64,000 bases of DNA from Tersicoccus mangrovi (GCF_036881825.1 NZ_JBAJMW010000002.1:124001-188000), one strand, 5' to 3'. Shown: positions 41,689 to 50,128, counted from the first letter of the stretch. The notes: generated by a model not told the origin, from the sequence alone. A program made the numbers and translations.

Positions 41689-43527
41689 ATGCCGACGGAC
41701 CGCGGAACCCGCGACCAGCTCGTGCCCGAGCGCGACGACGACGGCTACGCGGACCTGCGCTCCTACGCCGCGATCGGCGACGGCCGGACGGTGGCGCTGG
41801 TCGCCCTCGACGGGCGGATCGACTGGCTGCCGCTGCCCGGGCTGGACGGCGTCCCTGCGTTCTCCGCCCTGCTCGACGCGGACCTCGGCGGCTACTACAG
41901 CGTGTGCCCCGTGGACGACTTCACCGTCACCCGCGAGTACGTCGGCCCCACCAACGTCCTGGCCACGACGTTCACGACGGCCACGGGCAGCGTCCGCGTC
42001 ACCGACTCCCTCAACGAGGGCATCGCCGGCCGGTTGCCGTGGGTCGAGCTCGCGCGGCGGATCGAGGGGCTTGCCGGCACGGTGCCGATGCGTGCCGTCG
42101 TCACGCCCGGCACCGCTCTGCGCACGGCGTCGCCCTGGCTCGACGACACCGTCCACGGTCTGGTCATGCGCCTGGACGGGCTGACGCTGGGCGTCCGCGC
42201 CGGGGACGGCACGGACGTCAGCGTCGAGGACGTGAGCCTGCGGATCACCTTCACGGCCACTCCGGGGTCGCGGCACGTCGTCGGGCTCGTCGCGACCGAG
42301 AAGGAGCCGCTGTTCCTGCAGCTGCCGGACCAGCTGGACGCCGGGATCGACCGCACCGTGACGATGTGGCGCTCGTGGAGCGAGCAGTTCTGCTGGGACG
42401 GGCCGTGGCAGGAGCAGGTGCACCGCAGCGCGCTCGTGCTCAAGATGCTGCTCTACGCCCCCACCGGGGCGATGACGGCCGCGGCGACGATGTCGCTGCC
42501 CGAGTCGACGACCGTGGCGAAGAACTGGGACTACCGCTTCGCGTGGGTGCGGGACACGGCCTACGGCCTCAAGGCGCTGTTCCGTTTCGGGCTGCGCGAG
42601 GAGACGCACGCGGCCATGAGCTGGATGCTGCGCCGGGTGCGCGAGCACGGCCCGCAGCCGCAGATCTTCTACGCGCTCGACGGCTCGGTGCCGCCCGCTC
42701 ACGAGCACCCCACGGACGCACCCGGCTGGCGCGGCATCGGGCCGGTGGTGCGGGGCAACGCCGCTGCGGACCAGCTGCAGCTGGGCATCTTCGGCGACCT
42801 GTTCACGATCGTGCGGCTGTACGTGGACCACGGGCACGTGCTGGACACCGAGACGGGCCGCACGCTCGCCGCGATCGCGGACCTGGCCTGCGACCGGTGG
42901 CGCGAGCCCGACGCCGGCATGTGGGAACTCCCCGAGAACCGGCACTACGTGACGTCCAAGCTCGGGGCGTGGGAGGCGCTGACCGGTGCCGTGCGGCTGG
43001 CGAAGGTCGGGCAGATCCCGGGCGACGCGCGCCGGTGGGAGGCCGAGGCCGAGAAGATCCGCGCGTGGGTCGAGGACCACGGGTGGGACGAGGAGCGGCA
43101 GGCCTACACCTGGTACCCCGGCTCCGGCGAACTGGACGCGTCGATCCTGCTGCACGCGATCAGCGGATTCGACCGGGGCGAGCGGATGCGCTCGACCATC
43201 CGCGCCCTGCGGGATGAGCTGGCCGACGGTCCGTACCTGTACCGCTACTCCGGGATGGCCCGCGAGGAGCACGCCTTCACCGCGTGCTCCTTCTGGCTCG
43301 TGTCCGCGCTGCACCTGACCGGGGACCGCGACGGGGCCCGCGCCCTGATGGACGAGCTGATCCGGGTGCTGCCCAACGACGTCGGGATCATGGCGGAGAT
43401 GGTCGACCCCGCGACCGGTGACTTCTGGGGGAACCTGCCGCAGGCGCTGAGCCACCTCGCCCTGGTCAACGCCGCGATCACGCTGGCCGACGACGACGGC
43501 GCCTCCGCGGACGGCGCGGCGGACTGA
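41689..43527 (+). CDS. Glycoside hydrolase family 15 protein (glucoamylase/trehalase-like)
   Basis: The 612-residue GH15 enzyme has an N-terminal beta-sandwich (RSYAAIGDGRTVALVALDGR, IDWLPLPGLDGVPAFSALLD) and an (alpha/alpha)6 catalytic barrel with WDYRFAWVRDTAYGLKALF, the acid loop RWREPDAGMWELPENRHYV, and WLVSALHLTG near the end. Actinobacterial members of this type are often trehalases or dextran glucosidases. The two catalytic glutamates are presumed in GMWELPE and REEHAFTACSF. ATG 41689 follows GAGAGG. Confidence 0.88.
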   Translation: MPTDRGTRDQLVPERDDDGYADLRSYAAIGDGRTVALVALDGRIDWLPLPGLDGVPAFSALLDADLGGYYSVCPVDDFTVTREYVGPTNVLATTFTTATGSVRVTDSLNEGIAGRLPWVELARRIEGLAGTVPMRAVVTPGTALRTASPWLDDTVHGLVMRLDGLTLGVRAGDGTDVSVEDVSLRITFTATPGSRHVVGLVATEKEPLFLQLPDQLDAGIDRTVTMWRSWSEQFCWDGPWQEQVHRSALVLKMLLYAPTGAMTAAATMSLPESTTVAKNWDYRFAWVRDTAYGLKALFRFGLREETHAAMSWMLRRVREHGPQPQIFYALDGSVPPAHEHPTDAPGWRGIGPVVRGNAAADQLQLGIFGDLFTIVRLYVDHGHVLDTETGRTLAAIADLACDRWREPDAGMWELPENRHYVTSKLGAWEALTGAVRLAKVGQIPGDARRWEAEAEKIRAWVEDHGWDEERQAYTWYPGSGELDASILLHAISGFDRGERMRSTIRALRDELADGPYLYRYSGMAREEHAFTACSFWLVSALHLTGDRDGARALMDELIRVLPNDVGIMAEMVDPATGDFWGNLPQALSHLALVNAAITLADDDGASADGAAD

Positions 43528-43545
43528 CCCGGCGCCCGACGGCCG

Positions 43546-43998
43546 TCACGCCGCGACCGTCGCCCCGACGCACACGCCGAGGCACGCGAACCAGACGACG
43601 CCGGCGAACAGCGCGTGGAAGGTGACCACCCGGGGCATCCGGCCCCGGAAGACGGCGACGATCGCCGCACCGTAGTCGGCCCGGAAGCCGCGCCGTTCGC
43701 CGGTCAGCCGCCGCCCTCGTGCGATGAGCAGGGAGTCACCGAGGCCGTTGCCGACGGTGATGGCGGCGAAGGCGAGCCACGCGGGAAGCACGCTGCCGCT
43801 CGCGAGGAAGGCGATCCACAGCGCGAGACCGGCGACCGAGAGACCGACGTGGGTGAGGACGGCCGACGCCGGTCGGCCGGACGGCCGGCGGAGCCCCTCC
43901 GACCTGCGGAGCGCCTCCGACCTGCGGAGCCATCGCATCAGCAGGATCACGCCCGCAGCCGCCTGAACGACCCAGGCCGCGAGCACCACGAGTGCCAT
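43546..43998 (-). CDS. Four-helix membrane protein controlled with the TetR gene
   Basis: A 150-residue protein with four membrane helices (MALVVLAAWVVQAAAGVIL; a pair around VGLSVAGLALWIAFLASG; LFAGVVWFACLGVCVG). A cytosolic loop contains the duplicated RRSEALRRSEGLRRP, encoded by an 18-base tandem repeat at 43891-43926. No family is recognised. Its start lies 13 bases from the double palindrome shared with the divergent TetR gene, so it is probably that regulator's target. Confidence 0.7.
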   Translation of the reverse strand: MALVVLAAWVVQAAAGVILLMRWLRRSEALRRSEGLRRPSGRPASAVLTHVGLSVAGLALWIAFLASGSVLPAWLAFAAITVGNGLGDSLLIARGRRLTGERRGFRADYGAAIVAVFRGRMPRVVTFHALFAGVVWFACLGVCVGATVAA

Positions 43999-44010
43999 GC
44001 GCCGAACAGT

Positions 44011-44046
44011 ACTACGTTCGTAGTGACCTGTCACTACGAACGTAGT
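44011..44046. promoter_or_regulatory. Double palindromic operator between TetR gene and its divergent target
   Basis: ACTACGTTCGTAGTGAC (44011-44027) and its exact reverse complement (44030-44046) are separated by two bases. Each arm contains its own smaller palindrome CTACGTTCGTAG or CTACGAACGTAG. This two-site arrangement suits cooperative binding of two TetR dimers, blocking both divergent promoters. Confidence 0.85.
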
Positions 44047-44068
44047 AGACCGGTGCTACCGTGAACCG

Positions 44069-44617
44069 GTGACCACCCGCGAACGCGCCCTCGCCGCCGC
44101 CGTCCGCCTCGTCGGCACCCAGGGCATCCGCGCTCTCACTCACGCGCGCGTCGACGCCGAGGCCGGCCTGCCGCGGGGGTCGACGTCGAATCACTTCCGC
44201 ACCCGCGCGGCCCTCGTCGCCGGCGTCACCGACTGGATCGCCGAACAGGAGCGGGCTCTGCTGGCGGCGTCGATGACGTCGCCGGGCACGCTGGACGAGG
44301 TGGTCGACGCCTTCAGCGGCGTCCTCGAGGACCTGACCGGGCCGAATGCCGACCGCACCCGGACCCGGTACGCCCTCTTCCTCGAGCTCGGCGCTCACCG
44401 GGACGTGCAGGCACCCCTGCGCGCTCAGCGCGTGCGCTTCGAGGCGTGGACACGGGAGCTGCTGACGGGTCTCGGTGCGCCGCACCCGGACGCCGCGACC
44501 CGGGCGTTCATGGCCTTCAGCGCCGGCCTCATCCTGAACCGGCTGACGGTGGACCGGGACGCCCCGCTGCGCCCGACCGTCGAGCTCGCCGTGCGCGGCT
44601 GCCTCGCCGCGGTGTGA
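44069..44617 (+). CDS. TetR/AcrR family transcriptional regulator
   Basis: A 182-residue TetR protein: RERALAAAVRLVGTQGIRAL, then THARVDAEAGLPRGSTSNHF as helix-turn-helix, and a variable ligand-binding half. It starts at GTG, 22 bases after the double operator. It likely represses itself and the divergent membrane-protein gene. The inducer is unknown. Confidence 0.9.
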   Translation: MTTRERALAAAVRLVGTQGIRALTHARVDAEAGLPRGSTSNHFRTRAALVAGVTDWIAEQERALLAASMTSPGTLDEVVDAFSGVLEDLTGPNADRTRTRYALFLELGAHRDVQAPLRAQRVRFEAWTRELLTGLGAPHPDAATRAFMAFSAGLILNRLTVDRDAPLRPTVELAVRGCLAAV

Positions 44618-44656
44618 GCGGCCGGTTGCAGAAAGCGGCGACAGCACGACCGACGA

Positions 44657-45025
44657 TCAGGCGGTCCCGCCGGCGCCGTTCAGCAGCTCGGCGAGGACGG
44701 TGGCGTGGCTCAGCTCGACCTCCTTGGCCGAGGTCAGCAGGGTGACCGTGCCGCTCAGCTCCCGCAGCGTCCGCAGGGCCTCCCGCTGCTTCTCCCCCGC
44801 CAGTTCGGCGTGGTAGCGGTCGGTGAACTCGGCGTACTTGTCGGGGTCGTGTCCGTACCACTTGCGCAGCTCGTTCGACGGAGCGACGTCCTTCAGCCAC
44901 ACCTCGACGCCCACCGCTTCCTTCGTCAGTCCACGCGGCCAGAGCCGGTCGATGAGGATCCGGTGACCGGCGTCGTCGCCGGCGTCGTACACCCGGGCCA
45001 CGAGGTACCGATCGTGCGTCGCCAT
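44657..45025 (-). CDS. DUF488 family protein
   Basis: A 122-residue protein with the DUF488 pattern VARVYDAGDDAGHRILIDRL, WPRGLTKEAVGVEVWLKDVA, PSNELRKWYGHDPDKYAEF and TLLTSAKEVELSHATVLAE. The family is widespread and its biochemical role is not established. It lies four bases after the symporter gene on the same strand, so the two are likely co-transcribed. Confidence 0.88.
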   Translation of the reverse strand: MATHDRYLVARVYDAGDDAGHRILIDRLWPRGLTKEAVGVEVWLKDVAPSNELRKWYGHDPDKYAEFTDRYHAELAGEKQREALRTLRELSGTVTLLTSAKEVELSHATVLAELLNGAGGTA

Positions 45026-45029
45026 GCGG

Positions 45030-46055
45030 TCAGCCTGTCATGCCCGCCGCGTCGTCGCCCGGCGCGTGACCCGCCGTGAACCGCCGCTCCCCCTGCCGGC
45101 CTGGAATCAGCCGCGGTACCAGTCGCACCAGGATCACCAGGACGACGAGTTCGACGAGCGTCTGCGTCACCACCACGCCCGGCACCACCGCCAGGTCCCC
45201 GGGAAGCCCGAGGGTGACCGGCAGGACGACGAGGGAGTTGCGGGTGACACCGGTGAGGACGAGGGCGCGCCGGCCGCCGACGTCGAGCCGGGCGATCCGG
45301 CCGGCGAGCATGCCCACCGCCACCATGACGACGCCGAACAGCACGAAGACCGGCACGGCGAGCAGCACCGTCGCCGGCCGACTCACCACGCGCGTGATCT
45401 GGGAGGCGACGACGACCGCGAGCGTCGCCATCATCAGCGGCACCATCGCGACCGCCCCGCCGTCGAGGAGTGTGGTGGCCGCGCGGACGTTCCGCTCCCG
45501 TGCGGCCTGCGTCAGCCACGCCGCGGCCAGGGGCAGCACGATGAGGACGCCGAACGCGGTGACGAATGGGCCGACGTCCAGCCTGCCGAGGACGCCGGGG
45601 CCGACGGCGAGCGCCAGCACGGCCGGCACCACCAGCAGCTGGACGAGCATCAGCACCGGAGTCACCGCGACGAGCCGGTCAGCGGCCCCACCGGCCAGTC
45701 CGGTGAAAACGACGACGTAGTCGATGCAGGGCGCCAGCAGGACGACGAGGACGCCGAGCAGCAGGGCCGGCCGGCCGACGAGCGGCGCGGAGAGCGCGAG
45801 CGCGACGACGGGGACGGCGAGGAAGTTCACGGCCAGCACGGTGACCAGGAAGCGACGGTCGGCCAGCGCCCGGCCGATCCGCGCGACGGGCACGGCCAGG
45901 AACGTGGCGTACAGCAGCAGTGCCAGCACCGGCATGGTCAACGACTCGGCCGGCCCGGCGACGCCCGGGACCAGCAGCCCTGCGGCGGCGCCGACGGCGA
46001 TCGACCCCAGGTACAGGGCCACCTGGTGCCGTTCCGTCCACGCCGCTCCCGTCAT
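45030..46055 (-). CDS. Bile acid:sodium symporter / ArsB-ACR3-like transporter
   Basis: The 341-residue product has about ten membrane helices, with TMPVLALLLYATFLAVPVAR, LLAPCIDYVVVFTGLAGGA and LTGVTRNSLVVLPVTLGLP. The Cys in LLAPCIDYVV recalls the essential cysteine of ACR3 arsenite exporters (APCTAMV), which belong to the BART superfamily. Arsenite, sodium-coupled solute or another substrate cannot be decided. ATG 46055 is used; ATG 46064 is in frame and also possible. The frame continues upstream but overlaps the terminator of the neighbouring gene. Confidence 0.75.
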   Translation of the reverse strand: MTGAAWTERHQVALYLGSIAVGAAAGLLVPGVAGPAESLTMPVLALLLYATFLAVPVARIGRALADRRFLVTVLAVNFLAVPVVALALSAPLVGRPALLLGVLVVLLAPCIDYVVVFTGLAGGAADRLVAVTPVLMLVQLLVVPAVLALAVGPGVLGRLDVGPFVTAFGVLIVLPLAAAWLTQAARERNVRAATTLLDGGAVAMVPLMMATLAVVVASQITRVVSRPATVLLAVPVFVLFGVVMVAVGMLAGRIARLDVGGRRALVLTGVTRNSLVVLPVTLGLPGDLAVVPGVVVTQTLVELVVLVILVRLVPRLIPGRQGERRFTAGHAPGDDAAGMTG

Positions 46056-46110
46056 GCACTCCATCCTGCCGGGTGAATCCTGCCGGGGTGCCTCGCCGGC
46101 CCGGAACGCC

Positions 46111-46149
46111 GGCAGGCCCGGACCCCGTCGCACGGGATCCGGGCCTGCC
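46111..46149 (-). terminator. Strong terminator after the MetE-like gene
   Basis: GGCAGGCCCGGA (46111-46122) and TCCGGGCCTGCC (46138-46149) form a perfect 12-bp stem, extended inward by CCCGT/ACGGG after one mismatch, with a three-base loop. It begins 17 bases past the stop codon of the minus-strand MetE-like gene. Confidence 0.8.
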
Positions 46150-46165
46150 GCGGTGAATCGCGAGA

Positions 46166-47398
46166 TCAGGCGAGCACGTCCGCCGTCTTCCACAGCCGCT
46201 TGGTGGCCAGCGCGGCCCCCTGGCCGAGGGCCTCGAGCTTGGCGACGGCGATCTGCGGGTGCACGCGGCCGCCCAGCCCGCAGTCCGTCGACGCGATGAC
46301 GCGTTCGCGGCCCACCAGCGAGGCGAAGCGCTCGATCCGGTCGGCGACCAGCTCGGGGTGTTCGATCACGTTGGTCGCGTGCGAGACGACGCCCGGGATG
46401 ATCGACTTGCCCTCCGGCAGCTCCGTGTCCTGCCACACCCGCCACTCGTGCTCGTGCCGGACGTTGCCGGCCTCGAACGAGTAGGCACCGGCGTTGATCT
46501 GCAGCACCGTGTCGACGATGTCCTTGAACGGGATGTCGGTGGTGTGCGGGCCGTGCCACGAGCCCCAGCACACGTGCAGGCGGACCTTCTCCTGCGGGAT
46601 GCCGCGCAGCGCCCAGTTGGTGGCCTCGATCCGCACCTTGAGGAAGTCGAGGTAGTCCTCGACCGTGGGCTCGGGGTTGATCTGGTCCCAGCTCTCGGCC
46701 AGCGACGGGTCGTCCAGCTGGACGGTCAACCCCGCCTCGACGATCGCGAGGTACTCCTCCCGCATGGCCTCGGCGGATGCCCAGACGAGTTCCTCGGGCG
46801 TCTTGTAGTAGTCGTTGCCGATGCGCGCGCACGAACCCGGCGAGAGGGAGGCGAGGAAGCCGTCCTCGACGCCGGCCTTCGTCAGGGCGGTCCTGAGGTT
46901 GGTGACGTCGGAGCGGACCAGGTCGTGGCCGGTGTAGGTCAGCGGGGCGACGACCTTGGGCTGGATCACGGGCTTGCGGCCGGTCAGGACCCCGCCGTTC
47001 GGATCGGTGTAGGCCTCGCGGAAGCGGGACCAGTCGCGGCGGTCCGGGAAGGACGTCAGGACGATGTTGCCGGGGCTGGACCGGTGCACCTCCGGGTCGG
47101 CCCAGCGGTCACCGCCGCGGCCCGCCTCCAGACCGCCGAGCCGGGAGAACGAGTAGTTCCACCAGGCGCCGTAGTCGACGTCGTTGCTCATCTCGTGGCC
47201 GTACTCTCCGTCGTTGGGGATGTCGATGCCGAGCTTCTTCTGCCGGGCGACGATGTCGACGACGGACGCCTCGAGCAGTTCGCGGAACTCGTCGGTGATC
47301 CCGTTCGCCTGCCGGGCCGCGTTGGCGGCGAGCAGCTCGGGGGTGCGAGGCAGCGACCCGGTGTGGGTCACGCGGATGTGGTCGGTGTTCACGGACAT
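46166..47398 (-). CDS. Cobalamin-independent methionine synthase II family (MetE C-terminal-like) protein
   Basis: The 410-residue protein is a stand-alone MetE catalytic barrel: TDHIRVTHTGSLPRTPELL, IDIPNDGEYGHEMSNDVDYG, IVEAGLTVQLDDPSLAES, LHVCWGSWHG and VIASTDCGLGGRVHPQIAV. His and Cys in HVCWG and Cys in STDCG are the expected zinc ligands that activate a thiol. It lacks the N-terminal folate half of full MetE, so it may methylate homocysteine from another donor or act like coenzyme M transferases. A SAM riboswitch-like leader supports a link to methionine supply. Confidence 0.85.
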   Translation of the reverse strand: MSVNTDHIRVTHTGSLPRTPELLAANAARQANGITDEFRELLEASVVDIVARQKKLGIDIPNDGEYGHEMSNDVDYGAWWNYSFSRLGGLEAGRGGDRWADPEVHRSSPGNIVLTSFPDRRDWSRFREAYTDPNGGVLTGRKPVIQPKVVAPLTYTGHDLVRSDVTNLRTALTKAGVEDGFLASLSPGSCARIGNDYYKTPEELVWASAEAMREEYLAIVEAGLTVQLDDPSLAESWDQINPEPTVEDYLDFLKVRIEATNWALRGIPQEKVRLHVCWGSWHGPHTTDIPFKDIVDTVLQINAGAYSFEAGNVRHEHEWRVWQDTELPEGKSIIPGVVSHATNVIEHPELVADRIERFASLVGRERVIASTDCGLGGRVHPQIAVAKLEALGQGAALATKRLWKTADVLA

Positions 47399-47413
47399 GG
47401 CAAGGCCACCTCT

Positions 47414-47498
47414 CCATCGGTCCTGGCAGTAGCACCGTGCCCGAGTCGGGGGGTTGCTGCGGCGTCGACGAGCCAGGTCTCTCGGCCGCTCCGGATGG
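47414..47498 (-). promoter_or_regulatory. Probable SAM riboswitch (SAM-I/SAM-IV clan) in the MetE-like leader
   Basis: On the minus strand the leader contains, in order, GAGAGACCTGGCTC, GACGCCGC, AGCAACC and GGTGCTACTGCCAGG. These match the order and core of S-box RNAs (GAGGGA..GGCCC, GAcGCC, GGCAACC, GGTGCTAA..CC). A P1 stem forms between CCATCCGG (47498-47491) and CCGATGG (47420-47414) with one bulge; GCGGC pairs with GCCGC as P2. The ribosome site GGAGAGG overlaps the P1 3' strand, 16 bases before the ATG, suggesting translational control. Confidence 0.75.
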
Positions 47499-47887
47499 TT
47501 ACCCCGCCAGATGTACCAGAGCCGCGGCCGGGCACGCAAAGGATGTCGCCGTCCACCGACGCGGAGTTTCATCGCCCGTGCCGCGCGGCGGACTCGGGCC
47601 GGGTCGACCGGCCGCGGAGCAACGGCTACACCGAGTGTGACGGTTGTGACGGACGTGACTCGATTCCGGCAACGTCCGTCACTCTGGTCACACTCGGTGT
47701 GGTGATCGCACCGCTGCGACGGCGGAACCCGACCTCAGAAGCCGGCCGTCCTCAGAAGCCGGTGCGGCCGTACCCGACGACGTACTCCGCGCTCGTGGCG
47801 TCGCGGTAGGCGTAGCCGGCCGGCTCGTCGGTGCCCGGGACATCGGAGGCGTTGCCCCGCACGGCGGCGTCGTCTGTAGCGCCGTCG
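47499..47887. other. Intergenic region between cupin and MetE-like genes
   Basis: These 389 bases hold the upstream part of the MetE-like leader and a long hairpin at 47628-47700. They also contain a 13-base direct repeat (CCTCAGAAGCCGG at 47733-47745 and 47750-47762). A short minus-strand reading frame ends at TGA 47754-47752 and reads GTDEPAGYAYRDATSAEYVV then GYGRTGF. That peptide looks protein-like but has no start of its own, so I treat it as a possible remnant. Confidence 0.5.
47628..47700. repeat. Long two-stage inverted repeat
   Basis: ACACCGAGTGTGAC (47628-47641) pairs perfectly with GTCACACTCGGTGT (47687-47700). Inside it GTGACGGACGT (47646-47656) pairs perfectly with ACGTCCGTCAC (47672-47682). 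Four-base internal loops and a 15-base end loop separate them. It could terminate the cupin transcript or be a paired protein-binding site; no T tract follows. Confidence 0.85.
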
Positions 47888-48439
47888 TCAGCGACCCAGG
47901 CCGTCGCTGCGGTAACCCAGCCGCGATCCGATCGGGGCCAGCACGCCGACGACGGGCCCGAACACGCGCTGCAGCGCCTCGGACGGCAGGGTGAACTCCG
48001 CCCGATGGGCGTGCGCCATCACCGCGAACTGGAACGGGTTGCGCGGGAGTCCGGAGCGCACCGCACGGCCCGCCGTGGCGACCGCGCAGAAGGCGGCGAA
48101 GTAGTCCTCGATTTCCAGGGCGGGGGTGAGCCGCACCCGGACATGGGACGCTTCCGTTCCGGCATTGCCCCACCGGTGCGGCGTGTTCGGCGGGATGGCG
48201 ACGGCCTGCCCGGCGGTCACGGTGCTGCGTTCCCGTCCGTTGGTCAGGTCGAGAGCACCGCTGACCACGGTGAATCGCTCCTCCTGAAACGGATGGCGGT
48301 GGGCGAGCGCGACCTTTGCGCCGGAGTCGAGGTGCAGGTCGAACTCGCAGTACTCGCCGCCGGTCGAGTCGTGGGTGGCCCGCCACACGAACCGTTCCCC
48401 GGAGCGGGGATTGCTCATCTCGGCGCCGACGTCGACCAT
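47888..48439 (-). CDS. Cupin domain protein
   Basis: A 183-residue protein with one cupin barrel. Motif 1 is spread over KVALAHRHPFQEERFTVVSG (two His, Glu), and motif 2 is TAGQAVAIPPNTPHRWGNAG with the last metal-binding His. The C-terminal 70 residues are helical. Cupins of this size may be enzymes or small-molecule sensors; nothing more specific can be read. ATG 48439 is chosen to leave a promoter for the divergent methyltransferase; ATG 48418 is possible. Neither has a strong ribosome site. Confidence 0.75.
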   Translation of the reverse strand: MVDVGAEMSNPRSGERFVWRATHDSTGGEYCEFDLHLDSGAKVALAHRHPFQEERFTVVSGALDLTNGRERSTVTAGQAVAIPPNTPHRWGNAGTEASHVRVRLTPALEIEDYFAAFCAVATAGRAVRSGLPRNPFQFAVMAHAHRAEFTLPSEALQRVFGPVVGVLAPIGSRLGYRSDGLGR

Positions 48440-48533
48440 GCGGTGATTGTGCCCCGGCAGCCGGGGGTTGACCAGAGTGGTCCGTGGCCCCTGCCCCTTG
48501 AGTTCGGCCGTGTTGCGGGGCGGACTGGAGGTC

Positions 48534-49127
48534 ATGACGACGCGTGTCGGCTACGAACGGCTGCGGCAGGTGCGGCGGGCGATGCTCGGTGGGCTGTCCG
48601 GCACGGTGGTGGAGGTCGGCGCCGGCGAGGGCCGCGACCTGGCGGATCTGCCGGGCTCGGCCGACTGGATCGGCATCGAACCGTCGTCGCGGGCGCGGCG
48701 CCGGCTGGCCGAGAAGGCTGCCGCCCGCGGCTTCCGGGCCCCGCTGGCGGCTCGGGCCGAGGCCCTGCCGGTGGCGGACGGCAGCATCGACGTCGTGCTC
48801 GCGGTGGTGGCGTTGTGCAGCGTCGACGACCTCGACCGCGCGCTGAACGAGGCGCGGCGAGTCCTCCGGCCGGGCGGACGGCTGGTGTTCCTGGAACACG
48901 TCGCGGCCCCGGCCGGAAGCGGGCTACGGGTGCTGCAGCGGGCGGCCACGCCCGTGACGGCGGCACTGGACCGCAACTGCCACCTGGCGCGGGACCCGCT
49001 CGCGGCGGCGGCGCGCACCGGCTTTACCACCGTCTCGGTGGACCGCTACGACGTGACCGGCCGGGTGCCGGGCATCGCTTGGCCGTTCGTGATGTACGAG
49101 GGCGCCATTTCGCCAGCTCGTCATTAG
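48534..49127 (+). CDS. Class I SAM-dependent methyltransferase
   Basis: A 197-residue methyltransferase (UbiE/type 11 like). It has VVEVGAGEGRDLADLPG for SAM binding, then WIGIEPSS, ALPVADGSIDVVLAVVALCS and LRPGGRLVFLEHVAAPAGSG. The product resembles small phospholipid or menaquinone-type methyltransferases, but the substrate is unknown. ATG 48534 follows GGAG. It is divergent from the cupin gene. Confidence 0.87.
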   Translation: MTTRVGYERLRQVRRAMLGGLSGTVVEVGAGEGRDLADLPGSADWIGIEPSSRARRRLAEKAAARGFRAPLAARAEALPVADGSIDVVLAVVALCSVDDLDRALNEARRVLRPGGRLVFLEHVAAPAGSGLRVLQRAATPVTAALDRNCHLARDPLAAAARTGFTTVSVDRYDVTGRVPGIAWPFVMYEGAISPARH

Positions 49128-49251
49128 CTGTTCGATCCGGTACGGGAAATGGCTCCAGCGAGCATCTATTGACGAGCTGCCGGGCATGACCGGCCGCCCG
49201 CCGGCGTTGTCTCCTGCGGCACGCTCGTCCCTCAGCCTGAAGGAGTAGGCC

Positions 49252-50127
49252 ATGACGCCCACCCCCGGAACCGATTCCCCGATCGCCGTCGTCGGCGCCA
49301 CCGGCCAGCAGGGCGGGTCGGTGGTCGACGCCCTGCTGGAGCGCGGCGCGAACGTCCGCGCCCTCGTCCGCGACCCGCAGGCCAAGAAGGCGCATGCCCT
49401 CGCCGAACGCGGCGTCGAGCTCAGTCAGGGCGACGTCACCGACCCCGCGTCGCTGGACGCCCTGTTCGACGGCGTCTCCGCCGCGTACGCGATGACCACC
49501 ATGGCCGGGCCTGACGGCATCCAGGGCGAGGTGACGTCCGGCATCGCGATCGCCGACGCCGCCGCCCGCGCCCGGCTGCCGCACCTCGTGTTCAGCTCCG
49601 TCGGCGGCGCCGAGCGGAACACCGGCATCCCCCACTTCGAGAGCAAGCGCCGTGTCGAGGAGCGCATCGAATCCCTCGGCCTGCACGCGACCATCGTCCG
49701 GCCCGTGTACTTCATGGAGAACCTCGCGGGCTTCGGCGTCAGCGTCGAGGACGGCGAGGTGGTCGTGCGCATGGCCCTGCCGGACGGCGTACCGCTGCAG
49801 ATGGTGGCCGTGCGCGACATCGGTCGCGTCGCCGCCGTCGTCCTGCTCGGCGGGACCGACGTCGAGGGCGGCAGCATCGAGATCGCCGGCGACTCCCGTA
49901 CGGGCAGCGAGATCGCGAGAGCCGTCGGTGAGCACGCCGGGCTACCCGCCCGCTTCGAGTCGCTCCCGCTGGGGGCGCTCCCGAACGAGGACATGACGGC
50001 GATGTTCCGTTGGTTCGTCGAGACGCCCGCGTACAAGGCCGACATCGACCAAGTGCGCACCCTCGACCCGGAACTCCTCGACCTTCCGGCGTGGCTGGCG
50101 CAGTCCGGCTGGACACCCGGCCGCTAG
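49252..50127 (+). CDS. NmrA/atypical SDR family NAD(P)-binding protein
   Basis: The 291-residue protein starts with the Rossmann motif AVVGATGQQGGSVVDALLER, followed by RALVRDPQAKKAHALAERGV and VFSSVGGAERNTGIPHFESK, typical of NmrA-like proteins. Some members are redox sensors and others reductases. The active-site YxxxK is replaced by the FESKRRVE block, as in NmrA relatives. AAGGAG precedes the ATG. Confidence 0.87.
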   Translation: MTPTPGTDSPIAVVGATGQQGGSVVDALLERGANVRALVRDPQAKKAHALAERGVELSQGDVTDPASLDALFDGVSAAYAMTTMAGPDGIQGEVTSGIAIADAAARARLPHLVFSSVGGAERNTGIPHFESKRRVEERIESLGLHATIVRPVYFMENLAGFGVSVEDGEVVVRMALPDGVPLQMVAVRDIGRVAAVVLLGGTDVEGGSIEIAGDSRTGSEIARAVGEHAGLPARFESLPLGALPNEDMTAMFRWFVETPAYKADIDQVRTLDPELLDLPAWLAQSGWTPGR

Positions 50128-50128
50128 C

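Noticed and set aside
46056..46832. Possible long N-terminal extension of the symporter-like protein
   Set aside because: It overlaps the MetE-like gene antisense and its terminator, and the translated sequence is Arg/Gly-rich.
47628..47700. CRP-type site because of TGTGA and TCACA
   Set aside because: The two halves are about 50 bases apart, far from the 6-base spacing of a CRP site.
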